A stretch of DNA of 64,000 bases from Parabacteroides goldsteinii. GTDB taxonomy: Bacteria > Bacteroidota > Bacteroidia > Bacteroidales > Tannerellaceae. The notes beneath the pieces are model-generated. The model was not told where the DNA came from, did not search any database, and was given only the letters and a program-made list of their open reading frames with translations. A program made the translations under genes and the position numbers. Each line of letters starts with the position of its first letter. Position 1 is the first letter of the stretch. The DNA lies in contig NZ_JADNBB010000009.1 of the NCBI RefSeq assembly GCF_015550595.1, positions 124,001 to 188,000 of the forward strand, given 5' to 3'. Of the stretch, positions 18,184 through 27,322 are shown piece by piece.

Positions 18184-19218
18184 ATGTCACTTATCATTCC
18201 TACAGATTACAAACAGACGCTCACGCCGGAAACGACAGAGCAGGCGATCCAGATGTTAAAGTTCAGCTTTCAGGAAAAACTTTCAAAAGCGTTAAACCTC
18301 CGCCGGGTAACCGCCCCTCTTTTCGTTCTTGCAGGGACAGGGATAAACGACGATCTGAACGGTGTGGAACGCGCCGTCTCCTTCCCTATCCATTGCATGG
18401 GCGACCGTCGGGCAGAAGTCGTACATTCGCTCGCCAAATGGAAACGAATGAAACTGGCAGCTTACCGTATTCCTGCCGGTTACGGCCTTTACACGGATAT
18501 GAATGCCATCCGCGGTGACGAAGATCTCGACAACCTTCATTCCCTTTACGTCGACCAGTGGGACTGGGAAAAAACAATCCGCGCGGAAGATCGTAATCTG
18601 GACTGTCTGAAACGTACCGTACGTCACATCTATATCTTGTTAAAAGAAATCGAGGAAATGGTTTATCACCAATACCCTCATATCACTCCTTCTTTGCCGG
18701 ATAATATCACCTTCATCCATTCCGAAGAATTACAGAAGATGTATCCGGGAACTCCTCCCCGCGAACGCGAAAACAAAGCCGCCCGGAAATTCGGAGCCAT
18801 CTTCGTGATCGGTATCGGAGGCGAACTGACCAACGGCGAGAAGCATGATGGCCGCGCTCCGGATTACGATGACTGGAGTACGGTCAATTCCGACGGCTTC
18901 AATGGTCTGAACGGTGATATCATTCTTTGGAATGATGTTCTGGAATGTGCTTTCGAGTTATCATCCATGGGTATCCGTGTAGACCGTGAAGCTCTTCAAC
19001 GCCAGTTAAATATAAGTAACTGCCCTGAGCGTGCCGAACTGGATTTTCATAAGTTATTGCTGGATGGGAAACTACCGCAATCGATCGGTGGGGGCATCGG
19101 ACAGAGCCGCCTCTGCATGTTCTTCCTCCGCAAAGCGCATATCGGCGAAGTGCAGGCTTCCATCTGGCCGGAAGAACAGATAGAGATCTGTAAACAGAAT
19201 AACATCATATTATTGTAG
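18184..19218 (+). CDS. asnA: Aspartate-ammonia ligase (asparagine synthetase A)
   Basis: AsnA makes asparagine from aspartate, ammonia and ATP. The 344-residue protein starts with SLIIPTDYKQTLTPETTEQAI and has LFVLAGTGINDDLNGVERAVSF (about 45-66), both hallmarks of the class II aaRS-like AsnA fold, plus GGGIGQSRLCMFFLRKAHIGEVQ near the C-terminus (motif 3-like arginine). It begins 12 bases after the glnK/amt remnant and ends 37 bases before the glutamine synthetase gene, so it is probably cotranscribed with it. Confidence 0.97.
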   Translation: MSLIIPTDYKQTLTPETTEQAIQMLKFSFQEKLSKALNLRRVTAPLFVLAGTGINDDLNGVERAVSFPIHCMGDRRAEVVHSLAKWKRMKLAAYRIPAGYGLYTDMNAIRGDEDLDNLHSLYVDQWDWEKTIRAEDRNLDCLKRTVRHIYILLKEIEEMVYHQYPHITPSLPDNITFIHSEELQKMYPGTPPRERENKAARKFGAIFVIGIGGELTNGEKHDGRAPDYDDWSTVNSDGFNGLNGDIILWNDVLECAFELSSMGIRVDREALQRQLNISNCPERAELDFHKLLLDGKLPQSIGGGIGQSRLCMFFLRKAHIGEVQASIWPEEQIEICKQNNIILL

Positions 19219-19255
19219 TAGCAAAGAATAACAAATACTATAAAATTCAGGTATT

Positions 19256-21442
19256 ATGTCAAAGTTAAGATTCAGAGTTGTAGAATCGGCCTTCAAGAAA
19301 AGAGCCGCCGAAGTAGCCACCCCGGCAGAACGTCCGTCGGAATATTTCGGAAAGAACGTATTCAACCGCGAGAAGATGTTCAAATATCTTCCGGAAAAAG
19401 CTTATGCCAAACTAGTCGATTCTATCGACAACGGCACTCCGCTCGACCGGGAAACGGCCGATGCCGTGGCCGCCGGTATGAAAAAATGGGCGATCGAAAT
19501 GGGAGCGACCCATTATACCCACTGGTTCCATCCCCTGACCGAAGGCACTGCCGAAAAACATGACGCTTTCGTAGAGCACGACGGCAAAGGCGGAATGGTT
19601 GAAGAGTTTTCAGGGAAACTCCTGATCCAGCAGGAACCGGATGCCTCCAGTTTCCCGAACGGCGGTATCCGAAATACGTTCGAGGCACGCGGTTATTCGG
19701 CCTGGGATCCCTCATCCCCTGCTTTCATTGTTGGCGATACCTTATGTATACCGACCATCTTCATCGCTTATACCGGCGAATCGCTGGACTATAAGGCTCC
19801 CTTGCTGAAAGCATTGGAAGCCGTCAATAAAGCCGCCGTCGACGTATGCCACTATTTCAATCCGGATGTAAAGAAAGTATACGCTTATCTGGGATGGGAA
19901 CAGGAATATTTCCTGGTAGACGAAGGTCTGTATGCCGCCCGTCCTGACCTGTTGCTTAGCGGTCGTACGCTGATGGGTCACGAAAGCAGCAAGAACCAGC
20001 AGCTGGAAGATCATTATTTCGGCGCCATTCCTACCCGTGTCATGGAGTTTATGAAAGAGTTGGAGATCGAATCCCTCAAATTAGGCATTCCATTGAAGAC
20101 CCGCCATAACGAAGTGGCTCCCAACCAGTTCGAACTGGCTCCTATCTTTGAAGAATGCAACCTGGCAAACGATCACAACCTGCTCGTCATGGCATTGATG
20201 CGTAAGATCAGCCGCAAGCATGGTTTCCGTGTCCTGTTGCATGAAAAACCATTCAAAGGAGTGAACGGATCGGGTAAGCACAACAACTGGTCGCTGGGTA
20301 CCGATACAGGCATCGGCCTGATGGGTCCGGGTAAAACTCCGGAGGACAACCTTCGCTTCATCACTTTCGTAGTAAATGTTTTGATGGCTGTTTACCGTCA
20401 CAACGGATTACTGAAAGCAAGTATCTCCAGTGCGACCAACGCCCACCGCCTGGGGGCCAACGAAGCACCTCCCGCAATTATCTCCAGCTTTCTGGGAACC
20501 CAGTTATCACAGGTTTTAGACCATTTGGAAAAGAGTGAACCGGAGGATCTCATGCTGGCCGGTAAACAAGGGATGAAACTGGATATCGCCCGTATCCCCG
20601 AATTACTGATCGATAACACCGACCGTAACCGTACCTCTCCTTTCGCTTTCACCGGAAACCGTTTCGAATTTCGCGCCGTAGGTTCCGAAGCCAATTGTGC
20701 CTCGGCTATGCTGGCTCTGAATGCCGCCGTTGCCGAGCAATTGAAGCTGTTCAAAGCAGAGGTAGACGGAAAGATCGCAACCGGCAAAGATAAGTTTGCA
20801 GCTATTCTGGAAGTACTCCGCAAAGACATCAAAGAATGTAAGGCCATCCATTTCGACGGCAACGGTTATAGCGATGAATGGAAAGAAGAGGCTAAACGCC
20901 GCGGCCTGGATTGTGAAACCAGTGTTCCGCTCATCTTTGACAATTACCTGAAAGAAAGCAGCATCAAGATGTTCGAGTCGACAGGCGTCATGACCCGCAA
21001 AGAGCTGGAAGCCCGCAACGAAGTGAAATGGGAAACATATACAAAGAAGATACAGATCGAAGCCCGTGTATTGGGTGATTTGACAATGAACCATATCATC
21101 CCTATCGCCACCCGCTACCAGACTTCACTGGTCGACAACGTTTATAAAATGAAAGATCTTTTCCCGGCAGACAAGGCATCCGTCCTTTCCGCCCGCAATC
21201 TGGAGATCATCGAGGACATCGCTTGCCGCACCAACTTCATCAAGGAAAAGGTCGACGAAATGGTCGAAGCCCGTAAGGTTGCCAACAAGATCGAGAGCGA
21301 ACGCGAAAAGGCCATTGCCTACCACGACACCATCGTCCCGATGTTGGAAGAGATCCGTTACCACATCGACAAACTGGAACTGGTTGTAGACGACCAGATG
21401 TGGACATTGCCGAAATATCGCGAATTATTATTCATCAGATAG
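19256..21442 (+). CDS. glnN: Glutamine synthetase type III
   Basis: The 728-residue length separates GSIII from GSI (about 470) and GSII (about 360). It condenses glutamate and ammonia with ATP. Family landmarks are the N-terminal FGKNVFNREKMFKYLPEKAY, GATHYTHWFHPLTEGTAEKHD, EVAPNQFELAPIFEECNLANDHN (metal and glutamate site), GVNGSGKHNNWSLG and RTSPFAFTGNRFEFRAVG. GSIII is the main glutamine synthetase of Bacteroidales. A strong terminator follows. Together with GltBD it completes the GS-GOGAT cycle in this window. Confidence 0.97.
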   Translation: MSKLRFRVVESAFKKRAAEVATPAERPSEYFGKNVFNREKMFKYLPEKAYAKLVDSIDNGTPLDRETADAVAAGMKKWAIEMGATHYTHWFHPLTEGTAEKHDAFVEHDGKGGMVEEFSGKLLIQQEPDASSFPNGGIRNTFEARGYSAWDPSSPAFIVGDTLCIPTIFIAYTGESLDYKAPLLKALEAVNKAAVDVCHYFNPDVKKVYAYLGWEQEYFLVDEGLYAARPDLLLSGRTLMGHESSKNQQLEDHYFGAIPTRVMEFMKELEIESLKLGIPLKTRHNEVAPNQFELAPIFEECNLANDHNLLVMALMRKISRKHGFRVLLHEKPFKGVNGSGKHNNWSLGTDTGIGLMGPGKTPEDNLRFITFVVNVLMAVYRHNGLLKASISSATNAHRLGANEAPPAIISSFLGTQLSQVLDHLEKSEPEDLMLAGKQGMKLDIARIPELLIDNTDRNRTSPFAFTGNRFEFRAVGSEANCASAMLALNAAVAEQLKLFKAEVDGKIATGKDKFAAILEVLRKDIKECKAIHFDGNGYSDEWKEEAKRRGLDCETSVPLIFDNYLKESSIKMFESTGVMTRKELEARNEVKWETYTKKIQIEARVLGDLTMNHIIPIATRYQTSLVDNVYKMKDLFPADKASVLSARNLEIIEDIACRTNFIKEKVDEMVEARKVANKIESEREKAIAYHDTIVPMLEEIRYHIDKLELVVDDQMWTLPKYRELLFIR

Positions 21443-21468
21443 TTTTTTGTTGATTGTTTTGTGTTTGC

Positions 21469-21505
21469 AAGGGAAGCATGCTGCGAAGTATAGCTTCCCT
21501 TCTTT
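21469..21505 (+). terminator. Terminator after glutamine synthetase
   Basis: Perfect 9-bp arms aagggaagc (21469-21477) and gcttccctt (21493-21501) followed by tcttt, 27 bases after the stop codon. Confidence 0.75.
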
Positions 21506-21533
21506 CATATTCCCAGAGAAATACATACCTTTG
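21503..21533 (+). promoter_or_regulatory. Promoter of the toxin-antitoxin genes
   Basis: TTTC (21503-21506), 19 nt, TACCTTTG (21526-21533): an exact -7 box and a 3-of-4 -33 box at the right distance. An AAGGAG ribosome site precedes the ATG at 21566. Confidence 0.6.
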
Positions 21534-21565
21534 GTGCATCATTATATAAGAAAGGAGTTTACGTT

Positions 21566-21835
21566 ATGACGGCAATGGAATTACAACAATGGAGAGAAAA
21601 CTTCATCAAGGAATATCTCAACAAGATGGATAGCCTCGAAACAATGGCTAAACTGGAAAAGTATGCGAAGCGGATAATGACGAAAAAGACTATTACTTTG
21701 TCTCCTATCGCATATAGCCTTGAAGAAGCCAACCAAGAAATCGACCAAGCAGAAAAAGAGCTTCACGAAGGAAAAGGAATTAATGAAACAGGAATGCATC
21801 AATTCTTTGAGGAATGGAGAAAGAAGTTACAATAA
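21566..21835 (+). CDS. Probable antitoxin of a RelE/ParE-type pair
   Basis: An 89-residue hydrophilic, largely helical protein (MELQQWRENFIKEYLNKMDSLETMAKLEKYAKRIM) with no signal or membrane segment. It overlaps the next gene by 22 bases and has a strong ribosome site, the usual layout for antitoxin before toxin. I cannot name the antitoxin family from sequence; the role rests on its partner. Confidence 0.6.
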   Translation: MTAMELQQWRENFIKEYLNKMDSLETMAKLEKYAKRIMTKKTITLSPIAYSLEEANQEIDQAEKELHEGKGINETGMHQFFEEWRKKLQ

Positions 21836-22137
21836 TCTGGGCACCCAACGCCCAAAGACAAGCAGATTTAGCCATGACCTATTGTCTGAAACAATTTGGT
21901 AAGAAAACAGCTCTTCGATTTGCAAATCAATTGGAGAAAGATTGTATACGTATTAAGAATAATCCATTCATTGGAGCCCCGGAATATCTGCTAGCTAACA
22001 GACCTAAACAATATCGTTCTTTAATTGAGGGATATTATAAACTCATTTATACCATAGAAAACGAATATATAATACATATCGTTTTACTATGGGATTGTCG
22101 ACAAGACCCCGATAAACTCAAACAAACAATACGATAA
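21814..22137 (+). CDS. RelE/ParE-superfamily toxin
   Basis: The 107-residue protein has the ParE/RelE fold pattern: N-terminal strand VTIIWAPNAQRQADLAMTYCLKQFG with two helices, ALRFANQLEKDCIRIKNNPFIGAPE, the central YRSLIEGYYKLIYTIE strands, and the final IHIVLLWDCRQDPDKL with the Asp-x-Arg-like end. Such toxins act on gyrase (ParE) or ribosome-bound mRNA (RelE); which one cannot be decided. The pair lies between glnN and nadE, whose start is only 11 bases downstream, so nadE may be read from the same promoter. Confidence 0.8.
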   Translation: MEKEVTIIWAPNAQRQADLAMTYCLKQFGKKTALRFANQLEKDCIRIKNNPFIGAPEYLLANRPKQYRSLIEGYYKLIYTIENEYIIHIVLLWDCRQDPDKLKQTIR

Positions 22138-22148
22138 ACAAATAGAAT

Positions 22149-24080
22149 ATGAACTACGGATTTATAAAAGTAGCAGCAGCCGTTCCTCACGTACAGGTGG
22201 CAGACTGTTCTTATAATATAGGGCAGATAGAAAGCCTGATGCGTCAGGCATCGGAAAAGGGAGTCCAACTAATCGCTTTTCCCGAATTGTCGGTGACGGC
22301 CTATACCTGCCTGGACTTGTTTGCCCAGCAAACTTTACTGAAGAATGCAGAACAGGCCCTATTAAAACTCGTCAACGACACCGCCGACCTGAACCTGCTC
22401 ACCATCGTCGGTGCCCCGCTCGTAACGGACAACCGATTGATCAATGCCGCCATCGCTTTCCAAAGCGGAAAGATAATAGGCGTAGTTCCCAAAACATATT
22501 TGCCGAATTACAAGGAATTCCAGGAACAGCGCTGGTTTACTTCCGCTACCGAGTTATGGGATAAAACCATCTCGATCGGAAACAACACATACCCGATGAA
22601 TAGTCACCTGCTATTCACCTCCGGACTGATAAAAGTCGGTATTGAGATATGCGAAGACTTATGGGTTCCCGTTCCCCCCAGTTCCCTACTGGCGATGGAA
22701 GGAGCCAATATCCTGGTGAATATATCTGCCAGTAACGAACTGATCGGCAAACACCATTACCTCCGTTCGCTGATCTGTCAGCAATCTGCCCGTTGTATGG
22801 CAGGATATGTCTATACCTCCGCCGGTTTCGGAGAATCCAGTACAGACCTTGTTTTTGCGGGCAACGGCATCATTGCCGAAAACGGAAACCTCCTGGAAGA
22901 ATCGCCGCGCTTCACCATGCAGGAACAACTGATCATCAGTGAGATCGACGTTGAAAACCTGCAAAACGACCGTCGCGTGAACACCAGCTTCATGCACGGA
23001 GCCTCCACTTTATTACCGGAGGAAACGATCGTAGTCCCGTTCGCCCTGTCCGAAACTTCCGGAGATCCGGTACTGACGCGCCCGATCGACCCGCATCCTT
23101 TTACTCCTTCCGGCAACGCCCTGAAAGAGCGTTGCGAAGAAATCTTCCAGATCCAGGTGGCCGGACTAGCCAAACGCATGGTCCATACCCACTCTAAAAC
23201 GGCGGTTGTCGGTATTTCGGGTGGACTGGATTCCACATTAGCCCTGCTGGTAACCGTCATGACCTTCGATGCGCTCGGCATCCCCCGCAACCAGATACTC
23301 GGTATCACCATGCCCGGCTTCGGAACCACCGACCGCACCTATACCAATGCTTGCAACCTGATCCGTTCATTAGGTGTCACCCTGAAAGAAATTTCGATCA
23401 AGGATGCCTGTCTCCAGCACTTCAAAGACATCGACCACGATCCGTCTGTCCATGATGTTACTTACGAGAACAGCCAGGCACGCGAACGTACCCAAATCCT
23501 GATGGACGTTGCCAACCAGGTGGGCGGTATGGTGATCGGAACCGGTGACCTGTCGGAACTGGCCTTGGGCTGGGCGACCTACAACGGCGATCATATGTCG
23601 ATGTACGGTGTCAACGGAAGTATCCCCAAAACATTAGTCAAATATCTGGTAGAATGGGTTGCCCTCAACCGGGTGGATGAAGCCTCCCGCGCTACCTTGC
23701 TGGATATCGTCGATACCCCTATCAGCCCCGAACTGATCCCGGCAGATGAAAACGGAAATATCAAACAGAAAACGGAAGACCTGGTAGGCCCCTACGAACT
23801 ACACGATTTCTTCCTCTATCATTTCCTCCGCTACGGCTCCTCCCCTGCCAAGATTTATTTCCTGGCACAGCAGGCTTTCAAGGATAATTACGACAAAGAG
23901 ACAATCAAAAAATGGCTCTATACGTTCTTCCGCCGTTTCTTCCAGCAACAATTCAAACGAAGTTGTCTGCCCGACGGCCCGAAAGTCGGTTCCGTCAGCC
24001 TTTCCCCACGCGGCGACTGGCGCATGCCGAGCGATGCGATGGCAACGTTATGGCTGAAAGAGATAGAAGGGTTGAAGTAA
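22149..24080 (+). CDS. nadE: Glutamine-dependent NAD+ synthetase
   Basis: NadE amidates nicotinate adenine dinucleotide to NAD+. The 643-residue protein is a two-domain fusion. The N-terminal nitrilase-type glutaminase has the E46 / K115 / C168 triad in FPELSVTAY, VVPKTYLPNY and GIEICEDLW; the C-terminal synthetase has the PP-loop SGGLDST at 357-363 and GTGDLSELALGWATYNGDHMSMY. It starts 11 bases after the toxin gene with no clear promoter of its own. A shared bidirectional terminator separates it from the convergent GH109 gene. Confidence 0.96.
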   Translation: MNYGFIKVAAAVPHVQVADCSYNIGQIESLMRQASEKGVQLIAFPELSVTAYTCLDLFAQQTLLKNAEQALLKLVNDTADLNLLTIVGAPLVTDNRLINAAIAFQSGKIIGVVPKTYLPNYKEFQEQRWFTSATELWDKTISIGNNTYPMNSHLLFTSGLIKVGIEICEDLWVPVPPSSLLAMEGANILVNISASNELIGKHHYLRSLICQQSARCMAGYVYTSAGFGESSTDLVFAGNGIIAENGNLLEESPRFTMQEQLIISEIDVENLQNDRRVNTSFMHGASTLLPEETIVVPFALSETSGDPVLTRPIDPHPFTPSGNALKERCEEIFQIQVAGLAKRMVHTHSKTAVVGISGGLDSTLALLVTVMTFDALGIPRNQILGITMPGFGTTDRTYTNACNLIRSLGVTLKEISIKDACLQHFKDIDHDPSVHDVTYENSQARERTQILMDVANQVGGMVIGTGDLSELALGWATYNGDHMSMYGVNGSIPKTLVKYLVEWVALNRVDEASRATLLDIVDTPISPELIPADENGNIKQKTEDLVGPYELHDFFLYHFLRYGSSPAKIYFLAQQAFKDNYDKETIKKWLYTFFRRFFQQQFKRSCLPDGPKVGSVSLSPRGDWRMPSDAMATLWLKEIEGLK

Positions 24081-24153
24081 ACAAATAATCCCTTAAAGGG
24101 AAACCGTGGGATTACGAACCCGGCATTATTAGCACAGTAGTGCTATTAAATAA

Positions 24154-24183
24154 AAAAGGCTACCGGAATCCCGATAGCCTTTT
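24154..24183. terminator. Bidirectional terminator between nadE and the GH109 gene
   Basis: aaaaggctaccgg (24154-24166) and ccgatagcctttt (24171-24183) form a 13-bp stem with one mismatch and a 4-base loop, A-rich before and T-rich after, so it can serve both convergent genes. Confidence 0.8.
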
Positions 24184-24206
24184 CATTTATATTACGCTTG
24201 CGATTA

Positions 24207-25610
24207 TTACAAACCGAATTCCGGTTTACGGTTAATCCATTGTCCGCGAGTGAAGTCGGGGAAGTCAACCAATGCACCGCCACGCGCGATAGACATTTCT
24301 GACAAAGCGGAGATAGCACTCCATGCGGCAGCATCATAACAATCCATTGGAGCCGGACGTTTGTTCTTGATGCGATCGATCAGGTCATACATCATGATAA
24401 AGTCCATACCACCGTGACCGGCTTCTTTTGCCTGAGCATCCAACTGAGCCCATAGTTTGTGGTCGTATTTCTTGAACCATTCGTCAGAATTGTCCCAACG
24501 GTGAGGTTTAGACTGACCTTCCACATATACATGATCGCCATCGTTCATCCACAAACCATCTGTACCCTGAATGCGGAATCCCAAAGAATAAGGACGGGGA
24601 GAGTTTGTATCGTGAGTAACGATAATAGTCTGACCGTTTGCACATTTGATCATAGATGTCACGATGTCACCCAGGTTAAAACGAACCTTAGCCAACGGAT
24701 GGTTTTCGCCTCCATTATCTACGATAAACTTATGCAATCCGCGAGACTGAGTTGCCATAGCAGACATAGCGACGAAACGGTTACCACGGTTGATATCCAT
24801 ACAATTGGCAACCGGTCCGATACCGTGAGTCGGATACACATCCCCATTACGATGTACAGAATGATTCGTACGCCACTGAGCTTCGGCAAACGCCTCCGGT
24901 CCCATACGCAACTCACCACCCTTCTGGTAAGTATAGTTCTTACCGTCATTGAATTTTACATCACGCAAGTCATGTTCATAACCGCAACCACCGTGCAGCA
25001 ATTCGCCGAACAAACCTTCGCGAACCATATTCAATGCAGCCATACAATCACGACGATAGCAAACATTTTCCATGATGTTCAGATGGCTTCCCGTAGCTTC
25101 CGATACATTGACCAGATCCCAGCATTCTTCCAACGTATTGGCGGCAGAAACCTCCACGCCTACGTAAGGAACACCGGCTTTCATAGCAGCTACCGACATC
25201 GGTACGTGCCATTCCCATGGGCTGGCGATAATCACGCAATCGAATTCTTCGTTATTCAACATCTTTTCGAATTCGCGTTCGCCACCTTTGTACACTTTCG
25301 GAGCGTCAACGTTAAATTTAGCAATGTGTTTCAGCGTACGATCAATAGGTCCCTGCTGGATATCGCAGATGGCAACAATCTTATTGCCGGGAATAGCCAA
25401 CACGTTATTGATGTGTTCATGACAACGAGAACCGGTTCCGATAAATCCAAAACGAAGTTTACCGTCATCTTTTCCGGCTGTTTTTTTCTTCTGAGGTTCG
25501 GGAGAACCTGTTACTGTTGTGGCAGAGGCATTACCAGCCATAGCCAAACCGGCTGCGCCAACTCCGGCAGCAGTCATTTTCTTAAGAAAGGAACGACGAG
25601 TGTTTTCCAT
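24207..25610 (-). CDS. Gfo/Idh/MocA-fold enzyme, GH109-type alpha-N-acetylgalactosaminidase, Tat-exported
   Basis: The 467-residue protein starts with a twin-arginine signal (TRRSFLKKMTAAGVGAAGLAMAG). The Rossmann loop GFIGTGSRCHEHINNVL binds NAD+. VGVEVSAANTLEECWDLVN, MENVCYRRDCMAALNMVREGLFGELLHG and YPTHGIGPVANCMDINRGNRF match the GH109 pattern as I remember it for the Elizabethkingia NagA enzyme, in which bound NAD+ drives an oxidation-elimination that cleaves alpha-GalNAc. A plain oxidoreductase cannot be excluded, but the long Tat-exported form and the glycan locus favour GH109. It follows the sulfatase by 98 bases in the same direction. Confidence 0.85.
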   Translation of the reverse strand: MENTRRSFLKKMTAAGVGAAGLAMAGNASATTVTGSPEPQKKKTAGKDDGKLRFGFIGTGSRCHEHINNVLAIPGNKIVAICDIQQGPIDRTLKHIAKFNVDAPKVYKGGEREFEKMLNNEEFDCVIIASPWEWHVPMSVAAMKAGVPYVGVEVSAANTLEECWDLVNVSEATGSHLNIMENVCYRRDCMAALNMVREGLFGELLHGGCGYEHDLRDVKFNDGKNYTYQKGGELRMGPEAFAEAQWRTNHSVHRNGDVYPTHGIGPVANCMDINRGNRFVAMSAMATQSRGLHKFIVDNGGENHPLAKVRFNLGDIVTSMIKCANGQTIIVTHDTNSPRPYSLGFRIQGTDGLWMNDGDHVYVEGQSKPHRWDNSDEWFKKYDHKLWAQLDAQAKEAGHGGMDFIMMYDLIDRIKNKRPAPMDCYDAAAWSAISALSEMSIARGGALVDFPDFTRGQWINRKPEFGL

Positions 25611-25708
25611 GTTCTTTATTAGTATTTCTTTGTTAAGTGGGCAAATTTATAACAATTAATCAACTTCTCAAATATGTTTAGACAAAAAGAATCAATCAAA
25701 TTTATCAA

Positions 25709-27244
25709 TCAATAATTTGTAATCTTTCCAGTCTCTCTTTTCAGCTTCTCGAAGGTCATCATCATCTGACGCAAACGCTTCGGTTCCTTCTCTGCCAGAT
25801 TATAATTCTGTCCGATATCTTCTTTTATATTGTATAACTGATAACAGTTACCCAGTCCGGAGAAACCGACTCCGTCAGGATCATCATAGTAGGCAGGATA
25901 AGGCGGAATCATCACCCAATCTCCCTGATGGAATGCATAATTGAAATAACCTTCCGTCACCAGCTCCTTACGTCCCTCTTTACTTTTTCCTAAAAAGACA
26001 GGCAAAGTATTCTGACTATCCGTCTTATCCGAATACGTCTGCCCAGTCAAAGCTGCCAAAGAAGCCAATAGATCCATCTGGCAAATCAATGCATCGGATA
26101 CACCGGACTTAACGACGGCCGGCCAACGCAACAGGAACGGGATACAAGTACCTCCGGCATACAAACTAGTCTTTCCTCCACGGTAAGGGCCTGCCATCTT
26201 ATGATCGCCTACCATTTCAACCGCCTGATCCTGATAACCGTCGTCCAGGACAGGGCCGTTATCACTGGTAAGAATAATCAGCGTATTCTCCGTCAAGCCC
26301 TGCTTATCCAGTTCTTTCAGAAACTCGGTTACACACCAGTCAGCTTCCAGAATAACATCGCCACGAGGGCCCATACCCGACTTACCGACAAACTTCTGGT
26401 TCGGTACGCGAGGTACATGCGGCTGATGCAATCCGTAATAAAGGAAAAAAGGGTTGTCCTTATTATCTTTCACGAACCCTTTTGCTTTTTCAAGAAACAG
26501 TTCGGCCATATCTTCATCCTTCCATTGGGCAGCCTTCCCCCCTTTCTGGAAACCGATACGAGGCACACCGTTCACGATCGATCCGGCATGTCCCACACTC
26601 GGATGCATACGAAGCAATTCCGGGTTATCTTTTCCTGTGGGTTCTCCCGGGAAATTATGTTTATAACTTACATACAACGGATCGTCGGGTTCCAGTCCGA
26701 CCCCTTTCCCGTTTTCAATAAAAATACAGGGAACACGATCGTTGGTTGCCGCCTGGATAAACGAATAATCATATCCTACTTCTTTCGCTCCGGGATAGAC
26801 CGTCTCATTCCAGTCTACAGCCCCATCCCCCAATCCTAAATGCCACTTACCTACCGAACCGGTTACATAACCCGCCTGCTTCATCACCTTTGGCAAAGTA
26901 ACTTGTTGTGTATCGATAATCAGTGCTGCATTACCGGGAAGGATTTTAGCATCCTTGTTAGTCCAGGGATATAAACCTGTCAGAAGAGAATAACGGCTGG
27001 GGGTAGAAGTTGCCGCCGTACAATATCCTTGCGTGAAACGCAATCCTTCATTGGCTATCCGGTCCATTCCCGGAGTCTGAATACGGGTAGCACCATAACA
27101 ACTCAGATCGCCATATCCCAAATCGTCGGCTACAATAATGACAACATTAGGCTGCTGCCCAGTCTGAGCAAAAGCATTTAATCCGGACAAGGCTCCTATT
27201 CCGGTTGCCACACATAGTAGATTTTTCATATTCATGTTTTTCAT
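25709..27244 (-). CDS. S1-family sulfatase, serine type
   Basis: This 511-residue secreted arylsulfatase-fold enzyme has a signal peptide within the first 27 residues. The catalytic motif is S80-T-P-S-R84 (ATSTPSRYSLLTG): serine, not cysteine, would be oxidised to formylglycine, so an anaerobic sulfatase-maturating enzyme is needed; none is in this window. Metal-binding DDLGYGD (40-46) and TSDNGP are present. Substrate subfamily cannot be fixed by eye. With the next gene, a GalNAc-releasing enzyme, a sulfated GalNAc or galactose in mucin is a reasonable target (inference). A perfect hairpin lies between susD and this gene. Confidence 0.93.
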   Translation of the reverse strand: MKNMNMKNLLCVATGIGALSGLNAFAQTGQQPNVVIIVADDLGYGDLSCYGATRIQTPGMDRIANEGLRFTQGYCTAATSTPSRYSLLTGLYPWTNKDAKILPGNAALIIDTQQVTLPKVMKQAGYVTGSVGKWHLGLGDGAVDWNETVYPGAKEVGYDYSFIQAATNDRVPCIFIENGKGVGLEPDDPLYVSYKHNFPGEPTGKDNPELLRMHPSVGHAGSIVNGVPRIGFQKGGKAAQWKDEDMAELFLEKAKGFVKDNKDNPFFLYYGLHQPHVPRVPNQKFVGKSGMGPRGDVILEADWCVTEFLKELDKQGLTENTLIILTSDNGPVLDDGYQDQAVEMVGDHKMAGPYRGGKTSLYAGGTCIPFLLRWPAVVKSGVSDALICQMDLLASLAALTGQTYSDKTDSQNTLPVFLGKSKEGRKELVTEGYFNYAFHQGDWVMIPPYPAYYDDPDGVGFSGLGNCYQLYNIKEDIGQNYNLAEKEPKRLRQMMMTFEKLKRETGKITNY

Positions 27245-27255
27245 ATATAAAAATA

Positions 27256-27284
27256 CAGGCGTTGATTGTTATAATCAACGCCTG
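27256..27284 (-). terminator. Hairpin between susD and the sulfatase gene
   Basis: Perfect 12-bp arms caggcgttgatt (27256-27267) and aatcaacgcctg (27273-27284) with a 5-base loop. On the minus strand it is followed by tattttt. It may partly stop transcription after susD or protect the upstream mRNA, lowering expression of the sulfatase and GH109 genes. Confidence 0.6.
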
Positions 27285-27322
27285 CAAATATAATAAATCA
27301 TACGGATCTCATACTATCCGGT

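Noticed and set aside
24459-25622. 387-codon open frame on the plus strand opposite the GH109 gene
   Set aside because: It is a codon-bias shadow of the minus-strand gene, which has a Tat signal and clear family motifs; the plus-strand translation shows no domain.
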